From assembly GCA_023150935.1 (NCBI GenBank), contig JAKLJW010000008.1:65721-128130 (forward strand): a stretch of DNA of 62,410 bases. The letters are read 5' to 3'. This document shows positions 7,274-15,838 of this stretch, piece after piece. Within the stretch, counting starts at the first letter, position 1; each line of letters starts with the position of its first letter. Under the pieces are notes generated by a model. The model was not told where the DNA came from, searched no databases, and was given only the letters and a program-made list of their open reading frames with translations. Made by a program: the position numbers and the translations under genes. Source of the DNA: Candidatus Binatia bacterium. GTDB lineage: Bacteria; Desulfobacterota; Binatia; HRBIN30.

Positions 7274-9273
7274 ATCCGATGCGTCGCATTCGCCGCGTGC
7301 TGGTCGCCAATCGGGGCGAAATCGCCTTGCGCATCATGCGCACGTGCCGCGCCATGGGCATCGAGACGGCGGCGGTTTTCGCGGCCCCCGATCGGCACTC
7401 GCCTTTCGTCCGCACGGCGGACGCCGCGGTCGACATCGGCGCACCGGTGACCGGTTCGTCGTTTCTGGCCATCGACAAGATCGTCGACGCCGCCCGTCGG
7501 GTGGGCGCCGATGCCATCCACCCCGGTTACGGCTTCCTGGCGGAGAACGCCAACTTCGCGCAAGCGTGCCTCGACGCGGGCCTGATCTTCATCGGGCCAA
7601 CGCCCGAGGCGATCCGTCAGATGGGGAGCAAGATCGCCTCGAAGGAACTGATGGTCGCCGCCGGCGTGCCGACGATTCCGGGATTTAGCGCCGCCGGCCT
7701 GAGCGATGCCGACATCGCCGCCACAGCGTCGGCGATCGGCTTTCCGGTACTCGTCAAGGCATCGGCGGGCGGCGGCGGTAAGGGCATGCGCGTCGTCCAC
7801 GAGAGCGATCGGCTCGAAGCGGCCCTGGCCGCGGCGCGGCGCGAGGCGACGCATGCGTTCGGGGACGACACGCTGCTGGTGGAACGTTACTTCGAGGCGC
7901 CGAGGCACGTCGAGATCCAGGTGCTGGGCGACGCGCACGGCAACATCGTCCATTGTTTCGAGCGCGAGTGCTCGATCCAGCGACGTTACCAGAAGATCAT
8001 CGAGGAGGCGCCGTCGCCCGCGCTCGACTCGACCCTGCGCGCCCGCATGGGAGCGGCGGCCGTCGCGGCGGGCCGCGCCATTCGTTATCGGAACGCCGGC
8101 ACGGTGGAATTCATCCTCGACCGCGACCGCAACTTCTACTTTCTCGAAATGAACACGCGGCTTCAGGTCGAACACCCGGTGACGGAGGAGATTACCGGAC
8201 TCGATCTCGTGCGCCTGCAAATCGAGATCGCGGAAGGCGCGCCCCTGCCGTTCCGGCAGGAGGATCTGTCCTTTGCCGGACACGCGATCGAGTGCCGCGT
8301 CTACGCCGAAGACCCCGCCAACGACTTCCTGCCGTCCACGGGCACCATTGCCTGCTGGGAAGAAGCGGCGATTGCCGGTGTGCGCTACGAAAGCGGCGTG
8401 GCCACCGGCTCGCAGGTGACGATCCACTACGATCCGATGCTGGCCAAGGTCATCGCTTGCGCTCCGAGCCGGACCGAGGCCGCACGCCGTCTGGTCTGGG
8501 CTCTGCGCCGCACCCGCGTACACGGCGTGCAAACCAATATTCCGTTCCTGATTCGATCCCTCGAGCATCCCGAGTTCCTCGCGGGCAATCTGAGCACGCA
8601 TTTCATCGGCGATCATCTCGGCACCGGCGGTGAGCGTACGGCGGAAGACCTGGCCATGGACCGCTCGCACGCCCTTGCCGCCGCACTGTGGCTGCAGGCG
8701 CGCCGCCGGGCCCGGGCGCCGGTGCTGGCGACGATCCCTTCGGGCTGGCGCAACAACCCGAGTCAGATGCAGGAGGTTCGCTTCACCGCGGGCCCCGACG
8801 TCGCTGCCGTGGAGTATCGCCTCCGTGCGCACGGAGCCGTGGAAGCGCGGGTGGACGGAACGGAGCACCAGGTCATCGTCCACTCGACGGACGACGACGG
8901 CATTGCCATGGAGGTCGACGGGCTGCACCGCCGCTATCGGGTGGTCAGCCGCGAGCTTACGCACTATGTGTCGAGCGCACTGGGTTCGAGTACACTGCAC
9001 GAGCTGGCAAGGTTCCCGGTGGCCGAACGCGAGGAGGTCCACGGCGGGTGCCGCGCTCCCATGCCCGGCCGCATTCTCGTGGTGCGCGTCGAGCCCGGGG
9101 CGGTGGTTGAGAAGGGCGCGGTTCTGGTTGTCCTCGAAGCGATGAAGATGGAGCACGAGGTAACCGCTCCGGAGACGGGGACGGTGCAGGAAGTCATGGT
9201 GGCGCCGGGGCAGCAGGTCGAAGCCGGAGACATCCTGGTCGTCGTCGGCAGCGGTACGGCGGCGGCGAGTTGA
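7270..9273 (+). CDS. Acyl-CoA carboxylase biotin-carrying (alpha) subunit
   Basis: A 667-residue chain with three parts: an N-terminal biotin carboxylase ([21 protein letters not shown] loop [29 protein letters not shown]), a middle linker domain, and a C-terminal biotin carrier with the biotinylated Lys626 in EAMKMEHEV. It carboxylates its own biotin with ATP and bicarbonate for the beta subunit. I keep the GTG at 7270, which overlaps the beta stop; an ATG at 7279 is equally possible and keeps the whole domain. Gene order beta-alpha matches liu and atu clusters. Confidence 0.92.
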   Translation: MNPMRRIRRVLVANRGEIALRIMRTCRAMGIETAAVFAAPDRHSPFVRTADAAVDIGAPVTGSSFLAIDKIVDAARRVGADAIHPGYGFLAENANFAQACLDAGLIFIGPTPEAIRQMGSKIASKELMVAAGVPTIPGFSAAGLSDADIAATASAIGFPVLVKASAGGGGKGMRVVHESDRLEAALAAARREATHAFGDDTLLVERYFEAPRHVEIQVLGDAHGNIVHCFERECSIQRRYQKIIEEAPSPALDSTLRARMGAAAVAAGRAIRYRNAGTVEFILDRDRNFYFLEMNTRLQVEHPVTEEITGLDLVRLQIEIAEGAPLPFRQEDLSFAGHAIECRVYAEDPANDFLPSTGTIACWEEAAIAGVRYESGVATGSQVTIHYDPMLAKVIACAPSRTEAARRLVWALRRTRVHGVQTNIPFLIRSLEHPEFLAGNLSTHFIGDHLGTGGERTAEDLAMDRSHALAAALWLQARRRARAPVLATIPSGWRNNPSQMQEVRFTAGPDVAAVEYRLRAHGAVEARVDGTEHQVIVHSTDDDGIAMEVDGLHRRYRVVSRELTHYVSSALGSSTLHELARFPVAEREEVHGGCRAPMPGRILVVRVEPGAVVEKGAVLVVLEAMKMEHEVTAPETGTVQEVMVAPGQQVEAGDILVVVGSGTAAAS

Positions 9274-9329
9274 TCCCGACCCCGGTCTTGACGGCCGGTG
9301 GTAGCCGAGCCCAGGAAGGAAGGATCGCG

Positions 9330-10094
9330 ATGGCGGAACCCATTCTCTACGATGTCCGCGGCGGCGCCGCATGGATCACGCTCAACCGCCCCGACGCGCG
9401 CAACGCACTCAGCGACGCCCTGGTGCTCGCGCTGGGAGACGGTCTGCGGCAGGCGCTGGACGACCCGGCGGTGCGGCTGATCGTGCTCACCGGCAACGGC
9501 CCGGCGTTCTGCGCCGGCGCCGACCTGAAGAGTGGCGGCATGAGAGCCGGAGGCGACGGCGAGCAGAATCCGTTCGTAACGGCGCTGACCACGATTTGGA
9601 ACGCGCCGAAGCCGGTGGTGGCGCGGGTCAATGGGCACGCCTTCGGTGGCGGTGTCGGTCTGGTTGCGGCGTGCGACATCGCCATTGCGGCGGACACGGC
9701 GATGTTCAGCTTCAGCGAGGTTCGCGTCGGCGTGATCCCGGCGATGATCTCGGTTGTGGTGCTGCCGAAGATCGGCATCCAGAATTCGATGTGGTTGTTT
9801 CTCACCGGGGAGCGGTTCGCCGCCGCGCGAGCGGTTGAGGTGGGCCTGTTGCATCGCAGTGTCCCCGCCGACGCGCTCGATGCGGCCGTCGAGGACGTTG
9901 CGGGAATGATCCGCCTCGGCGGGCCCACGGCGGTCGGCGAGGCCAAGCAACTGATTCGGCGCGTCCCGGGCATGTCGATAGATGCCGCCTTCCGGTACAC
10001 GTCCGAAAAGATCGCCCAGCTATTCGCGTCCGAGGAGGCGGCCGAGGGCATGCTGGCCTTTGCGGAGAAGCGCAAACCCCGCTGGGCGCCGTAA
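9330..10094 (+). CDS. Enoyl-CoA hydratase/isomerase family protein (crotonase fold)
   Basis: A 254-residue crotonase. Oxyanion-hole segments are GPAFCAGADLK and GHAFGGGVGLVAACDIAIA. A Glu in FSEVRVGVIPAMIS occupies the position of one catalytic acid of hydratases. In this cluster it most likely hydrates the glutaconyl-type product of the carboxylase (methylglutaconyl- or isohexenylglutaconyl-CoA). AAGGAAGG lies just upstream of the ATG at 9330; the open frame to 9270 overlaps the previous gene and lacks a ribosome site. Confidence 0.88.
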   Translation: MAEPILYDVRGGAAWITLNRPDARNALSDALVLALGDGLRQALDDPAVRLIVLTGNGPAFCAGADLKSGGMRAGGDGEQNPFVTALTTIWNAPKPVVARVNGHAFGGGVGLVAACDIAIAADTAMFSFSEVRVGVIPAMISVVVLPKIGIQNSMWLFLTGERFAAARAVEVGLLHRSVPADALDAAVEDVAGMIRLGGPTAVGEAKQLIRRVPGMSIDAAFRYTSEKIAQLFASEEAAEGMLAFAEKRKPRWAP

Positions 10095-10134
10095 GCGACG
10101 TCGCCGCGGTCCAGTCCACTGTCGAGGGAGAGAC

Positions 10135-11895
10135 ATGAGCACCGACGTGTTGCGTATCGCAAACTGCAGCGGATTTTACGGCGATCGCCTCAGCGCGGCG
10201 CGCGAGATGGTGAACGACGGACCCATCGACGTGCTCACCGGCGACTATCTCGCCGAGCTCACGATGATGATCCTGTTCAAGGATCGCATGAAGAACCCGC
10301 GGGCGGGTTTCGCCCGCACTTTCCTCCGCCAGATGGAGGACGTGCTCGGTACGTGCGTCGATCGCAAGATCAAGGTCGTCGTCAACGCCGGGGGCCTTAA
10401 CCCTGCCGGTCTGGCTGCCGAGCTCGAGACGCTCGCAACCCGCCTCGGGGTGCCAGCGAAAGTGGCATACATCGAGGGCGACGACCTGCTGGAGCGGCTG
10501 CCAACTCTGCAAGCCCGGGGGGTCGAGCTGCGCCATCTCGACAAGGGGATACCGTTGGCGGACTTGCAGGCCCAGGTGGTGACCGCGAACGCTTACCTCG
10601 GAGGTTGGGGCATCGTCGATGCGCTTGACCGCGGTGCCGACGTGGTCATTTGCCCGCGGGTCACCGATGCGGCCCTCGTGGTCGGGCCGGCAGCGTGGAA
10701 GTTCGGGTGGCAGCGGACCGATTGGGACCGGCTCGCCGCGGCTATCGTTGCCGGTCACATCATCGAATGCGGGGCCCAGTGCACGGGCGGCAACTACTCG
10801 TTCTTCAAGGATGTCCCCGACATCCGGCACATCGGCTTTCCGATCGCCGAGATGCACGCCGACGGCAGTTTCGTCATCACCAAGCATCCCGGGACCGGCG
10901 GTCTGGTGTCGGTGGGAACCGTAACCGCTCAGTTGCTGTACGAGATTCAGGGCCCGCGCTACTTGAACCCGGACGCCACCGCGCGCTTCGACTCGATCCG
11001 CCTCGAGCAGGAGGGACCCAACCGCGTCCGAGTGAGCGGGATCGAAGGGGAGCCGGCGCCGGCGACGACGAAGGTGTGCATCAACTACCTGGGCGGGTAC
11101 AAGAACGGGATGACGTTCGTGCTGGCCGGTCTCGACATCGCCGAAAAGGCGAAGCTGGCGGAAGAGACCCTGTGGGATCTCGTCGGCGGGCGGGATCGGT
11201 TCGCCGAAACCAGCGTGCGGCTGGTGCGGTCCGAACGACCGGATCCGAGCTCCAACGAGGATGCTTTCGCCTACCTGCACATCGTGGTGAAGGACCCCGA
11301 TGCCAACCGCGTCGGGCGCGCCTTCAGCAACAAGGTGGTCGAAATGGCCCTGGCGAATTATCCGGGGTTCTTCGTAACTTCGCCGCCGGGGGATGCCGTG
11401 CCCTTCGGCGTGTACTGGCCGGCGCTGGTGCCCGCGGAAACCGTCGAGCAGGCGGTGGTTTTCGCCGGCGCGCGCCACCCGGTCGCCCCGGCGCCGAAAT
11501 CCGCCGGCGCGCAAGCGGAGGCGGGCATCGATCCGGTTGACCTCCCGCCGGCGCCGGGCGGACCGACCGCGCGCCGGCCGCTTGGAGCGATCTGCGGAGC
11601 GCGCTCCGGCGACAAGGGCGGCAACGCCAATATCGGGTTGTGGACGCGGACGCCGGGAGCTTACGCGTGGCTGGAAACTTACCTCACCGTGGAGCGGTTG
11701 CGTGCCCTCCTTCCGGAGGCGGCGGCGCTGCCCGTCGAGCGCCACGCGCTGCCGAACCTCTGTAGCCTCAACTTCGTCATCGTCGGTTTGCTGGGCGACG
11801 GCGTGGCTGCCTCGACACGAGGCGACCCGCAGGCCAAGAGCCTGGGCGAATACTTGCGCGCCAAGGAGGTCGAGATCCCCACGGCACTTCTGTAA
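10135..11895 (+). CDS. AtuA-family protein (DUF1446, acyclic terpene utilisation)
   Basis: A 586-residue protein with the AtuA pattern: an N-terminal domain (RIANCSGFYGDRLSAA; DVLTGDYLAELTMMIL; NAGGLNPAGLA; CGAQCTGGNYSFF) and a C-terminal alpha/beta domain from about residue 480 (CGARSGDKGGNANIGLW; LNFVIVGLLGDGV). AtuA is required for citronellol/geraniol growth in Pseudomonas, but its biochemical activity is not established. A GAGGGAGAG site precedes the ATG. Its place next to the carboxylase and hydratase argues for a terpenoid rather than simple leucine route, although AtuA homologues occur outside terpene clusters. Confidence 0.85.
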   Translation: MSTDVLRIANCSGFYGDRLSAAREMVNDGPIDVLTGDYLAELTMMILFKDRMKNPRAGFARTFLRQMEDVLGTCVDRKIKVVVNAGGLNPAGLAAELETLATRLGVPAKVAYIEGDDLLERLPTLQARGVELRHLDKGIPLADLQAQVVTANAYLGGWGIVDALDRGADVVICPRVTDAALVVGPAAWKFGWQRTDWDRLAAAIVAGHIIECGAQCTGGNYSFFKDVPDIRHIGFPIAEMHADGSFVITKHPGTGGLVSVGTVTAQLLYEIQGPRYLNPDATARFDSIRLEQEGPNRVRVSGIEGEPAPATTKVCINYLGGYKNGMTFVLAGLDIAEKAKLAEETLWDLVGGRDRFAETSVRLVRSERPDPSSNEDAFAYLHIVVKDPDANRVGRAFSNKVVEMALANYPGFFVTSPPGDAVPFGVYWPALVPAETVEQAVVFAGARHPVAPAPKSAGAQAEAGIDPVDLPPAPGGPTARRPLGAICGARSGDKGGNANIGLWTRTPGAYAWLETYLTVERLRALLPEAAALPVERHALPNLCSLNFVIVGLLGDGVAASTRGDPQAKSLGEYLRAKEVEIPTALL

Positions 11896-11905
11896 GGTGG
11901 TGGGC

Positions 11906-12523
11906 ATGGCAATTCGCATTACCCGGGTTTACACGCGAGGCGGCGACGATGGCGACACGGCACTCGTCGGCGGCAAGCGTGTTCCCAAGGACGACCTGCG
12001 CATCGAGGCGTACGGGACGCTGGACGAACTCAACGCGACGGTTGGCATGGCGCGGGTCGCCAACCACGAGGGCGCTCCGGGCCCGGCGCGAGACCACCTC
12101 GAATCCGTATTGCAGTGTATTCAGAACGAGCTTTTCGATCTGGGCAGTGAACTGGCGACCCCGCCGGAGGCCGCCTACGAGGGGATGTTCCGCGTCGGTG
12201 CCGAGGAGGTCGCTGCCCTCGAACGGTTGATGGACGACTGCCAGCGCGACCTGGAACCATTGCATTCGTTCGTTCTGCCCGGAGGGGGGCGGGTGTCGGC
12301 GCACCTTCATCTTTGCCGTACCGTATGCCGGCGGGCGGAAAGGCTGGTTCTGAGGTTGGGACGTGCGGAGGACCTTGGTCCCTGGCCCCTGCGGTACCTG
12401 AACCGTTTGAGCGACCTGTTCTTCGTCTTGTCCCGCTGGATCGGCAAACAGAACGGCGAGCAGGAATATCTCTGGGAACGGGGACTGCGCGCCCACGGCC
12501 GGCGCGCGGCCAAGGACGGGTAA
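11906..12523 (+). CDS. Cob(I)alamin adenosyltransferase, PduO/MMAB type
   Basis: A 205-residue PduO-type ATP:cob(I)alamin adenosyltransferase, which makes the adenosylcobalamin used by acyl-CoA mutases. Seen are the N-terminal ATP-binding VYTRGGDDGDTALVGG, the EAYGTLDELNA helix, RTVCRRAERLV and LNRLSDLFFVLSRW. It begins ten bases after the AtuA stop behind GGTGG. Neither leucine nor acyclic-terpene breakdown needs B12, so its presence suggests the cluster is co-expressed with B12-dependent steps such as methylmalonyl- or ethylmalonyl-CoA mutase encoded elsewhere. Confidence 0.92.
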   Translation: MAIRITRVYTRGGDDGDTALVGGKRVPKDDLRIEAYGTLDELNATVGMARVANHEGAPGPARDHLESVLQCIQNELFDLGSELATPPEAAYEGMFRVGAEEVAALERLMDDCQRDLEPLHSFVLPGGGRVSAHLHLCRTVCRRAERLVLRLGRAEDLGPWPLRYLNRLSDLFFVLSRWIGKQNGEQEYLWERGLRAHGRRAAKDG

Positions 12524-12524
12524 A

Positions 12525-13205
12525 ATGGCTGGCATCTATCTGAAGCAGCTCCAACTGGGACCGATGCAGAACTTCGTCTACATCATCGCCGACCCCGACA
12601 CCCGGGAGGCCGCCGTCGTCGACCCAGCCTGGGAAATCGACCAGTTGCTCGACGTCGTAGAGCAGGACGACCTCCATCTCAAAGCCGCCCTGGTGACGCA
12701 TTTCCACCCGGACCACCTCGGCGGTAAATTCTACGGGACGCACATCCAGGGCTCGGCTGAGCTGCTGGCACGCAACCTCCCGATCAAGGTCTATTTGCAC
12801 AAGTCCGAGGCAGATCAGGCTGCTCAACTTACCGGATTGTCGGCTTCGGACATTGTGCGCACGGACGCGAACTTCGAGCTGACGCTGGGGGGGCTCTCGG
12901 TTCGTATGCTGCACACCCCCGGCCACACCCCGGGTTCGCAGTGTTTTCTCGTCGACGGACACATCGTCTCGGGCGACACCCTGTTTATCGGCGGGTGTGG
13001 GCGGGTGGACCTTCCGGGAAGCGACCCGGAACAAATGTACGACAGCCTTGTAAACAAATTGAAACGTCTGCCGGACGATACACTGCTGTTTCCCGGGCAC
13101 AACTACGCCGACCGACCGACCTCGACGATCGGCGAGGAGAAGCGCCGGAACATGTTTCTGCGCTTCGAGCGTCTGGAGGACTTCCTCCGGCTCATGGGCT
13201 GTTGA
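12525..13205 (+). CDS. MBL-fold metallo-hydrolase, glyoxalase II-like
   Basis: A 226-residue single-domain metallo-beta-lactamase-fold hydrolase. Metal ligands are visible in THFHPDHLGG, HTPGHTPGSQ, SGDTLFIGGCGR and FPGHNY, the arrangement of hydroxyacylglutathione hydrolase relatives. Members cleave thioesters or act on persulfides. The ATG at 12525 lies directly after the preceding stop, so translation is probably coupled. Its role in the cluster could be thioester housekeeping, but this is unproven. Confidence 0.85.
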   Translation: MAGIYLKQLQLGPMQNFVYIIADPDTREAAVVDPAWEIDQLLDVVEQDDLHLKAALVTHFHPDHLGGKFYGTHIQGSAELLARNLPIKVYLHKSEADQAAQLTGLSASDIVRTDANFELTLGGLSVRMLHTPGHTPGSQCFLVDGHIVSGDTLFIGGCGRVDLPGSDPEQMYDSLVNKLKRLPDDTLLFPGHNYADRPTSTIGEEKRRNMFLRFERLEDFLRLMGC

Positions 13206-13212
13206 GAGTTAA

Positions 13213-13542
13213 GTGCCCTTACCCGATCGGCTCTTCGTTTACGGCACACTGCGCGACGAGGCGCTCGTGGAGCGCCTGACCGGCCGGCGGTTCGTCTCCA
13301 CACCGGCAGTTCTCGAAGGTTATGGCAGGGAATGCCTGGCCGGCGGCTACCCGCGTATTTTCCCGGCTTCAGGGGGTTCGGTTCACGGGCAACTGCTGCA
13401 CGGTATAGACACCGTTTCATTGCAGGCCCTGGATGAATACGAAGACGAGGGCAGGCTTTACCGACGCACAACCGTCAGGGTGGTGTCCGGGGGCGCGACG
13501 TACGAGGCAATGACCTACGTCGGCCTCGACCTGTCCCGGTGA
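13213..13542 (+). CDS. Gamma-glutamylcyclotransferase-like (AIG2/YtfP) protein
   Basis: A compact 109-residue GGCT-fold protein: the N-terminal FVYGTLRDEAL substrate-loop motif, VHGQLLHGID and DEYEDEGRLYRRTTV, where the Glu of DEYE is the usual catalytic acid. The start is GTG, seven bases after the MBL gene stop. It is probably the last gene of the run beginning at 4487. Family members act on gamma-glutamyl amines; the substrate is unknown. Confidence 0.8.
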   Translation: MPLPDRLFVYGTLRDEALVERLTGRRFVSTPAVLEGYGRECLAGGYPRIFPASGGSVHGQLLHGIDTVSLQALDEYEDEGRLYRRTTVRVVSGGATYEAMTYVGLDLSR

Positions 13543-13613
13543 ATCGGCACCTTCCGGCGCGACGGCACTTGCCTGGGATCGCCGGACGGTGCTGTTCCCC
13601 AAAAAAATCGCGC

Positions 13614-13641
13614 TTGACGGCCCTCCCGGGCTAACCTACCC
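13614..13641 (+). promoter_or_regulatory. Possible promoter of the exported coiled-coil protein
   Basis: TTGACG (13614-13619) and TACCCT (13636-13641) with 16-base spacing lie 31 bases before the ATG at 13673. The -35 is good, the -10 only fair. An A-run precedes it, as is common upstream of promoters. Confidence 0.35.
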
Positions 13642-13672
13642 TCGCGCCGGGGCAGACAAGGGAGAAGATGTA

Positions 13673-14278
13673 ATGACAGCTCGACGCGCGGTGATGTTCG
13701 TTGCAACCGCCCTGGCCGTCGGTTTGCCGGGCGTATCCCCCGCCGAAGACGTCCGCATCGAGGTACCGGCCCGGCGACCTTACATCACCGAGGTTGGCGC
13801 CCCCCACTCGATAAGCATGGCTGCGGTCGAGAAAGAAGCTCAGAAAATCAGCGAAATGAAGACCTACCTCGTCGAATACGGCTACCCGGATTACGCTGAA
13901 GTCCAGGAAATAGAACCACAATGGCCGTGGGAGTCCTACGAGGTGCGGTTGTACTACATGCGGCGAAATCGCCAGACCGACTTCGGTCACGTGTTTCTTT
14001 CAGAGGCCCTGCCGACTTTTGGCGTCATGAAGTATCAAGGCGTCATACCGCCGGAAAAACGCCGCGAAATCGAGGTAGTGCTCGCCGCCCGGCAGGAGCC
14101 TGCCCCACCGGCAGTGGCCACGATGGAACCTGGGGAAGCGCTCGTCGCCCGGGTCGAAGCGGCGGCGGAACGCGCTGCGCAAGCCGCCGAACGAGCAGCG
14201 GAAGCCAGCGAGGCCGCCAACCGTGCGGCCGAGCGCACCGCCAACCTGGTGGACAAGTGGATAGAGCAAAATCAATAG
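13673..14278 (+). CDS. Exported hypothetical protein with C-terminal Ala/Glu coiled coil
   Basis: A 201-residue protein. An N-terminal signal peptide (basic TARR, hydrophobic core, probable cleavage after VSPAE) precedes a domain with EVRLYYMRRNRQTDFGHVF and YQGVIPPEKRREIE. From about residue 150 comes an Ala/Glu/Arg-rich heptad-like coiled coil (ERAAQAAERAAEASEAANRA). This resembles small periplasmic proteins with an Lpp-like helix, but I recognise no family. GGGAGAAG precedes the ATG at 13673; the frame upstream to 13589 has no ribosome site and would bury the signal peptide. Confidence 0.7.
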   Translation: MTARRAVMFVATALAVGLPGVSPAEDVRIEVPARRPYITEVGAPHSISMAAVEKEAQKISEMKTYLVEYGYPDYAEVQEIEPQWPWESYEVRLYYMRRNRQTDFGHVFLSEALPTFGVMKYQGVIPPEKRREIEVVLAARQEPAPPAVATMEPGEALVARVEAAAERAAQAAERAAEASEAANRAAERTANLVDKWIEQNQ

Positions 14279-14419
14279 TCGCACCCATTCACCGCCCTCC
14301 TGCCACCGCCCGGCACGGGTGGCGCAAAGTTTACAATTTCTCGGACAAGTGTCCAAAAATAACGGCACCGGGTCGATCAGATCAGGGTGGATCGGTCGAT
14401 TTTCTTGTGGACTAAATGT

Positions 14420-14435
14420 TGGCATCATCCCTGCA
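14420..14435 (+). promoter_or_regulatory. Sigma-54 (-24/-12) promoter candidate
   Basis: TGGCATCATCCCTGCA has the invariant GG and GC spaced by ten bases and matches most of the consensus TGGCAC-N5-TTGCA. Transcription would start near 14447, just before GGGAGG (14450-14455) and the ATG at 14461. An inverted repeat GGACAAGTGTCC lies at 14343-14354, a plausible activator-site distance upstream. Confidence 0.5.
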
Positions 14436-14460
14436 GGGGCAGGTGGACAGGGAGGTTGTC

Positions 14461-14625
14461 ATGGCACGACAGAGCACGAGGAAGAGTGAGGCCGTACGAC
14501 CCACGCAGCGTTGCAGTGTATGCGGGGCGGTGCTGCGGCAAGACGAACTGAGCCGGGACGAATCGCACGCGTATGGCGGGTTATCGCCCGAGCAGTACGT
14601 GGAGCTATTCTGGGACGAGGCGTGA
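14461..14625 (+). CDS. 54-residue CxxC micro-protein
   Basis: A small protein with a basic N-terminus (ARQSTRKSEAVR), one zinc-knuckle-like CSVCGAVLRQDE and an acidic tail ending in ELFWDEA. A single CxxC could hold half a metal site, or be completed by dimerisation or His. The start follows GGGAGG by five bases; an upstream start at 14416 would overlap the sigma-54-like promoter. No family recognised. Confidence 0.55.
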   Translation: MARQSTRKSEAVRPTQRCSVCGAVLRQDELSRDESHAYGGLSPEQYVELFWDEA

Positions 14626-14718
14626 GTGTCGGTCGAGAACCGCAGTGTTCGAGCCTGGGGTAAGTCGGGCTGACACCGCCGGATCGGAACCGATTCGCGC
14701 GCCAGGCAGGGGAAGGTC

Positions 14719-15768
14719 ATGGCACTGGTTGTAAACTCGCGTCGGTCGTCCAATGAGGACTCGCTAGGCCCGGCAGGATTCATGTCGGCACCTTCCGAGG
14801 TTCAGGCCGTGGGCAAGAGCGGCCCCTCCGTCGAAGAAGCGGCCGAGGAGTCCGGGAGCCTGCCTGAGGCCGTGCTGGCGGAGTTGCACTGGGTCGCGAG
14901 TGAAGGCTCACCAAGCCTGGCGCGGCACGCGCGTATCGTTCTGGCACGGCACGAGGGGCGCTCGCTAACGGAGATAGCGCGCGTTCTCGACGTGGACCGT
15001 GCGACGGTGCGACGGTGGTTATCGCGCTTCGAGCGCAACGGGATGCAGGGGTTGGTTCACGCCTCGCGGGGCCGCGTCCGCAAGCGCCGCTTCAACGAGA
15101 CGATTCGCGATGCTGTAGCCCGCCTTGCGATGGCGTCGCCAGACGACGTCGGCGAGTCGTTTAACCGCTGGTCGCTCCGGCGGCTGCGACGCCACGTCAC
15201 CCGACGGGGCATCGTCAAGGACATCAGCGTGGAGGGTCTGCGGCACTTGCTGATCGGCTTGCCGTTGCCCCCGGAATACTGGCGGCGGGGCGGCAATCCG
15301 GTTGGGCCGTTGACCGAGGAAGTGCGGCGCGGACTGGAGCAGTTGGCCAATGCGGGGCGGCCGGAAGTTGGCCGCCGGGCGCGGGTCGTGCTCGCACGTT
15401 CGCGTGGACTCAGCGAGGCGGAAGTAGCGGCAGCCCTGGACATCGGACGCAGTTGCGTGCGGCGCTGGCTGCAGCGCTTCGAGCGCCACGGTATCCTGGG
15501 CTTGCAGACCGTGCGCCGTCCGGCGCGTCCGGTAGTGTTCACACCGGATGTGCGTGTGGCCATCGTCGAACACGCACAGACCCCGCCGAGCGAGGTTGGT
15601 GCCAACGTGTCGCGGTGGTCGTTGCGGACCCTGCGCGCGTCGCTGGTGCGCAAAGGCATCGTGCGAAACATCAGCGTTCAGCACCTGCGCCGCGTGCTGG
15701 CCGAAGCGGGCGTCAGCCTGCATCCCGAAGCCGCGGTGGCGCAACCGGCCGCACGCGCCCAGGCCTGA
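14719..15768 (+). CDS. Duplicated transposase-type HTH protein lacking a nuclease domain
   Basis: A 349-residue protein of two homologous halves (about 49-180 and 195-330). Each has an IS630-like N-terminal homeodomain HTH (RHARIVLARHEGRSLTEIAR / RRARVVLARSRGLSEAEVAA, each followed by a V.RWL.RFER turn). A second winged helix follows in each (RWSLRRLRRHVTRRGIVKDI / RWSLRTLRASLVRKGIVRNI). The DDE catalytic domain that follows in real transposases is absent. No terminal inverted repeats were found. This looks like a domesticated two-part DNA-binding protein, probably a regulator. GGGGAAGG precedes the ATG. The MoxR gene follows after 70 bases. Confidence 0.75.
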   Translation: MALVVNSRRSSNEDSLGPAGFMSAPSEVQAVGKSGPSVEEAAEESGSLPEAVLAELHWVASEGSPSLARHARIVLARHEGRSLTEIARVLDVDRATVRRWLSRFERNGMQGLVHASRGRVRKRRFNETIRDAVARLAMASPDDVGESFNRWSLRRLRRHVTRRGIVKDISVEGLRHLLIGLPLPPEYWRRGGNPVGPLTEEVRRGLEQLANAGRPEVGRRARVVLARSRGLSEAEVAAALDIGRSCVRRWLQRFERHGILGLQTVRRPARPVVFTPDVRVAIVEHAQTPPSEVGANVSRWSLRTLRASLVRKGIVRNISVQHLRRVLAEAGVSLHPEAAVAQPAARAQA

Positions 15769-15838
15769 TTCTGTTTCCCATCCCGTCGACTCATTGCATC
15801 CACGCCGCCCGGAAGACACCCGGGGGGCGTGGCACACG

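Noticed and set aside
7138..9372. A 744-codon minus-strand open frame
   Set aside because: Antisense to the biotin carboxylase subunit; its composition (Arg, His, Gly) is typical of a shadow.
14719..15768. Active insertion sequence
   Set aside because: No DDE domain, no inverted ends and no target duplication were found around the gene.
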